From an uncultured Faecalibacterium sp. (GTDB taxonomy: Bacteria > Bacillota > Clostridia > Oscillospirales > Ruminococcaceae), in NCBI GenBank assembly GCA_934561115.1, contig CAKTFS010000029.1, positions 1 through 16,469 on the forward strand: a stretch of DNA of 16,469 nt, read 5' to 3'. The notes under the pieces were generated by a model. It ran no database searches. It worked only from the letters and a program-made list of their open reading frames with translations, and was not told the origin of the DNA. Each line of letters begins with the position of its first letter. Positions within the stretch are counted from its first letter, which is position 1. Positions 13,972 through 16,469 of the stretch are shown here, piece after piece. Position numbers and translations under genes: made by a program.

Positions 13972-14001
13972 TAGTGTGGCCGCAGCCGGCGGCTTTATAC
14001 A
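13972..14001 (-). promoter_or_regulatory. Candidate promoter of the small - strand gene, sigma-G-like
   Basis: On the - strand GTATA (complement of 13996-14000), 17 bases, then CACACTA (complement of 13972-13978). This fits the Bacillus sigma-G pattern GHATR-N17/18-CATWMTA with one mismatch. A start near 13965 would give a leader of about 50 bases. No good sigma-A promoter is visible for this gene. The match is short and may be chance. Confidence 0.3.
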
Positions 14002-14021
14002 TCCCATGGGAGGAAAAGAAT

Positions 14022-15563
14022 ATGCCTACGGAATATTTTGAGCAGCGGGAGCGTGCCCTGCTGGGCCCGCGGTACGAGCAGCTGTATGCCGCCCCGCAGC
14101 AGACGGCAGAGCGCGGGGTCACCGTGTCGGCGCTGCGCACCACGCCGGAGCAGTTTGCGCAGAGGGCGGATTTCCCGCTGGAGCCTTCGCCCTTCTGCAA
14201 GGCGGCCTTTGTGGTGCATCAGCCGGATTTTAAGCCCGGGCGGCATCCGTACCACCATGCGGGTGTATTCTACTCGCAGGAGCCCTCGGCCTCCTCGGCA
14301 GCGCCGCTGCTGGGGGTACAGCCGGGGATGCGGGTGCTGGACCTGTGCGCCGCGCCCGGCGGCAAAAGCAGCCAGCTGGCGGCAGCACTGCAGGGACGCG
14401 GTGTGCTGGTGAGCAACGAGTATGTGGCCGCGCGCGCCGAAATTTTAAAAAGCAACCTTGAGCGCATGGGCGTTTCCAACGCCGTAGTGCTCAACGAGAC
14501 CCCCGCCCGCATTGCCGAGGCACTGCCGGAGTTTTTTGACCGGGTGCTGGTGGACGCGCCCTGCTCCGGCGAGGGAATGTTCCGCAAGGAGCCGGTAGCG
14601 CTGCAGCAGCACTGCGAAGCACTGGTAAAGCAGTGCGCAGAGCTGGGCGCACAGATTCTGGACTGCGCCGCAGCGGCACTGGCTCCCGGTGGGCAGCTGG
14701 TGTACTCCACCTGCACCTTTGCGCCGGAGGAGGACGAAGGACAGGTGGCGGCCTTTTTGCAGCGCCACCCGGAGTTTGCGCTGGCCGATGTGCTGGGCAA
14801 CGTGGACTACACCTTTGGCAGCGCGGGTGAGGAAAACCGTACCGGCGGCCTGCCGCTGGATGTGAGCAAGGTGCGCCGCATCTGGCCCTGTCAGGGCGGC
14901 GAGGGGCATTTTATGGCCCGGCTGGTCAAGGCTGGCACGCCCCGCACCCTGCCGGCGGAGGGAGAATACACCCCGGAGGAGCAGCTCTGGCTTGCCGCCG
15001 CTGCCGAGGCCGGCAAAAAGAGCAAAGGCAAGGCGGCAAAGCCTGCCAAGGGCGCAGATGCCCGCAGCGCACGCCGCGCGGACAGCCGTGCCTGCCGGGA
15101 CGCCGTGCAGGGCACGAGCCGCCGCACCCGGGACACCGGGGCAGGGGAGGCCACCCCGGCGCAGAGCCTTGCCGCATGGCAGGAGTTTGCCCGGCAGTAT
15201 TTCCCCGCACTGGCACAGCGCCCGGCTGTGGTGCATGGCGGCGGTGTGCTGCTGCCGGTAGCTTTCCCGCAGACGGGGCTCCATGTGCTGCGGGCGGGGG
15301 TGTTCGTGGGCAGTGTGCAGAAGGGACGTTTTGTGCCGGAGCATCATCTGTTCACGGCCTTCGGCAGCCTGTGCACGAACTGTGAGCAGCTGACCCTTGC
15401 CGACTGCCGCTGCACCGAGTACCTCTCCGGCCGCGAGGTGGAAGCCCGCACAGCAGCGGACGGCTGGTGCTGCGTGACCGTGGACGGCTGGCCGCTGGGC
15501 GGCGGCAAGGTGTCCGGCGGGCGGGTGAAAAACCACTACCCCAAGGCGCTGCGGCTGCTGTAA
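14022..15563 (+). CDS. RsmF-like 16S rRNA m5C methyltransferase (NOL1/NOP2/Sun family)
   Basis: An S-adenosylmethionine-dependent RNA cytosine-C5 methyltransferase, 513 residues. The SAM loop VLDLCAAPGGKSSQLA (about 107-122), motif IV DAPCSGEG with C181 (release) and motif VI STCTFAPEEDEG with C231 (nucleophile) are intact. The C-terminal part (about 385-513) fits the extra RNA-binding domains of RsmF/YebU-type enzymes. Between them, about residues 330-383, is a Lys/Arg/Ala-rich, low-complexity linker (starting KKSKGK), probably disordered and RNA-binding. GGGAGG (14008-14013) is 8 bases before the ATG. E. coli RsmF modifies C1407 of 16S rRNA; the exact target here is inferred. No clear promoter was found in the upstream intergenic region, which holds the divergent small gene. 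Confidence 0.88.
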   Translation: MPTEYFEQRERALLGPRYEQLYAAPQQTAERGVTVSALRTTPEQFAQRADFPLEPSPFCKAAFVVHQPDFKPGRHPYHHAGVFYSQEPSASSAAPLLGVQPGMRVLDLCAAPGGKSSQLAAALQGRGVLVSNEYVAARAEILKSNLERMGVSNAVVLNETPARIAEALPEFFDRVLVDAPCSGEGMFRKEPVALQQHCEALVKQCAELGAQILDCAAAALAPGGQLVYSTCTFAPEEDEGQVAAFLQRHPEFALADVLGNVDYTFGSAGEENRTGGLPLDVSKVRRIWPCQGGEGHFMARLVKAGTPRTLPAEGEYTPEEQLWLAAAAEAGKKSKGKAAKPAKGADARSARRADSRACRDAVQGTSRRTRDTGAGEATPAQSLAAWQEFARQYFPALAQRPAVVHGGGVLLPVAFPQTGLHVLRAGVFVGSVQKGRFVPEHHLFTAFGSLCTNCEQLTLADCRCTEYLSGREVEARTAADGWCCVTVDGWPLGGGKVSGGRVKNHYPKALRLL

Positions 15564-15608
15564 ACCGCAGATTTACACGCATCCGGGCGAAAATCGGGCT
15601 TTTCAGGC

Positions 15609-15637
15609 TTGAACGCGCCGGTGGATTGTGATAAAAT
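15609..15637 (+). promoter_or_regulatory. Extended -10 promoter of the yebC gene
   Basis: TTGAAC (15609-15614) and TAAAAT (15632-15637) are 17 bases apart, and TG one base before the -10 (15629-15630) makes it extended. A start near 15644 gives a leader of about 88 bases. The leader contains small stems, TTGTG/CACAA and CGGGC/GCCCG, that I cannot match to a known riboswitch. Confidence 0.7.
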
Positions 15638-15731
15638 AACAGAGTTAGATTTTGTGTGCTGCCACAAGCGGGCGACCACAGCCCGTCTGCCCGCAGGCGG
15701 AGATACCGATAAATTTAGGAGGCTCTTTCCC

Positions 15732-16469
15732 ATGTCTGGACATAGCAAATGGAACAACATTAAGCGCAAGAAGGAAAAGACTGACGGCGCCCGCGCCAAG
15801 GTCTTTACCAAGATCGGCCGCGAGATCAGCGTTGCCGTCCGTGACGGTGGCCCCAACCCGGCTTCCAACAGCAAGCTGGCAGATCTGATCGCCAAGGCAA
15901 AGCGCATGAGCGTGCCCAACGATAACATCCAGCGTATCATCAAGAAGGCCGAGGGCGGCGACAAGACCGAGTTCGAGGCCATCACCTACGAGGGCTACGG
16001 CCCCGGCGGCGTGGCTGTCATGGTGGAGACCCTGACCGACAACCGCAACCGTACCGCTGCCGACCTGCGCCACTACTTCGATAAGAACGGCGGCAATCTG
16101 GGCGCTATGGGCTGCGTGGCCTTCCTGTTCAACCAGAAGGGTGTCATCGACATCTCTCTGGAGGATAAGGACGCCGACGAGGCCATGATGGACGCTCTGG
16201 ATGCCGGTGCCGAGGACTTTGATGCCAGCGAGGATGCAGCCGAGGTCACCACCGATCCCGAGAACTACTCTGCTGTGGTCAAGGCTCTGGAAGAGAAGGG
16301 CTACGAGATCCTGTCCGACGATCTGGCTATGGTGCCCATGACCACCACCCGCCTGACCGACCCCGATCAGCTGAAGCTGATGGGCAAGCTGCTGGATTCT
16401 CTGGAGGATAACGACGACGTCCAGAACGTCTGGCACAGCCTGGAGAACGAAGAGGACCTGCCGGAATAA
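15732..16469 (+). CDS. yebC: YebC/PmpR family protein (transcription or translation regulator)
   Basis: A complete 245-residue member of the YebC family, ending at the last base of the window. It opens MSGHSKWNNIKRKKEKTDGARAKVFTK, the near-invariant N-terminus, and carries YEGYGPGGVAVMVETLTDNRNRT and the acidic second domain. AGGAGG (15717-15722) is 9 bases before the ATG. Members were described as DNA-binding regulators (PmpR), and others, such as mitochondrial TACO1 and some bacterial YebC proteins, help ribosomes translate proline-rich stretches. Here it has its own promoter and lies downstream of ribosome-related genes, which fits a translation role, but the sequence does not decide. The highly acidic middle/C-terminal region is normal for the family. 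Confidence 0.96.
   Translation: MSGHSKWNNIKRKKEKTDGARAKVFTKIGREISVAVRDGGPNPASNSKLADLIAKAKRMSVPNDNIQRIIKKAEGGDKTEFEAITYEGYGPGGVAVMVETLTDNRNRTAADLRHYFDKNGGNLGAMGCVAFLFNQKGVIDISLEDKDADEAMMDALDAGAEDFDASEDAAEVTTDPENYSAVVKALEEKGYEILSDDLAMVPMTTTRLTDPDQLKLMGKLLDSLEDNDDVQNVWHSLENEEDLPE

Noticed and set aside
13571..14041. + strand frame rich in Gly, Val and Leu after mrnC
   Set aside because: Low-complexity complement of the - strand small gene, no ribosome site, runs across the mrnC terminator.
15564..15608. Terminator after the methyltransferase gene
   Set aside because: Only a 5-bp GTAAA/TTTAC stem and a direct GGGC repeat; no T-run after a stem.
1..16469. CRISPR arrays, tRNA, rRNA, phage or toxin-antitoxin genes
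   Set aside because: No spaced direct repeats, cloverleaf or CCA-end patterns, or recognisable proteins of these classes were found on either strand.

Overview
The window reads as housekeeping chromosome from a high-GC, gut-type Clostridia bacterium, most like the Faecalibacterium/Gemmiger/Subdoligranulum group of Oscillospiraceae. This assignment rests on Firmicutes-type genes (an HTH-ACT protein of the PheB/UPF0735 family, the YmfF/YmfH peptidase pair, Mini-III RNase, an L21-type leader), strong G/C preference at third codon positions, and a REP-like palindrome of a kind I recall from gut Clostridia. No phylogenetic search was possible. Every substantial gene is on the + strand; one small gene is called on the - strand.

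Layout. 1-2097 is the 3' part of a class A penicillin-binding protein. 2187-6239 is a threonine/aspartate-family operon: a promoter that overlaps a terminator hairpin, an HTH-ACT regulator, homoserine dehydrogenase, homoserine kinase and aspartokinase, closed by a strong terminator. The aspartokinase gene contains an internal Shine-Dalgarno and in-frame ATG at the position where Bacillus aspartokinase II makes its separate beta subunit. 6253-7160 is a promoter and a membrane-anchored D,D-carboxypeptidase whose last codons have been rewritten by a 162-bp fold-back MITE-like insertion. 7371-11018 is a tightly coupled trio, ymfF-ymfH-lgt. 11047-11799 is a promoter, a probable L21 autoregulatory leader, rplU, rpmA and a terminator. 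11809-11904 is a REP-like cruciform element. 11926-13692 is obgE, mrnC and a large terminator hairpin. 13727-13915 (-) is a 62-residue, very hydrophilic Asn/Ser/Thr-rich protein with no L, I, V, F or W. 14022-15563 is an RsmF-like rRNA m5C methyltransferase, and 15609-16469 is a promoter and a YebC-family regulator ending exactly at the window edge.

The genes fall into three working groups: cell-wall synthesis and trimming (PBP, VanY-type carboxypeptidase, Lgt lipoprotein maturation), aspartate-to-threonine synthesis with ACT-domain feedback sensors, and ribosome production and tuning (L21, L27, Obg, Mini-III, RsmF-like, YebC, and YmfF/YmfH, linked to EF-P modification in Bacillus). No phage, CRISPR, tRNA or rRNA gene is visible. 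The least ordinary items are the MITE that edits the carboxypeptidase C-terminus, the small - strand protein, the internal lysC start, and L27 lacking the usual Firmicutes N-terminal extension with no prp gene beside it.
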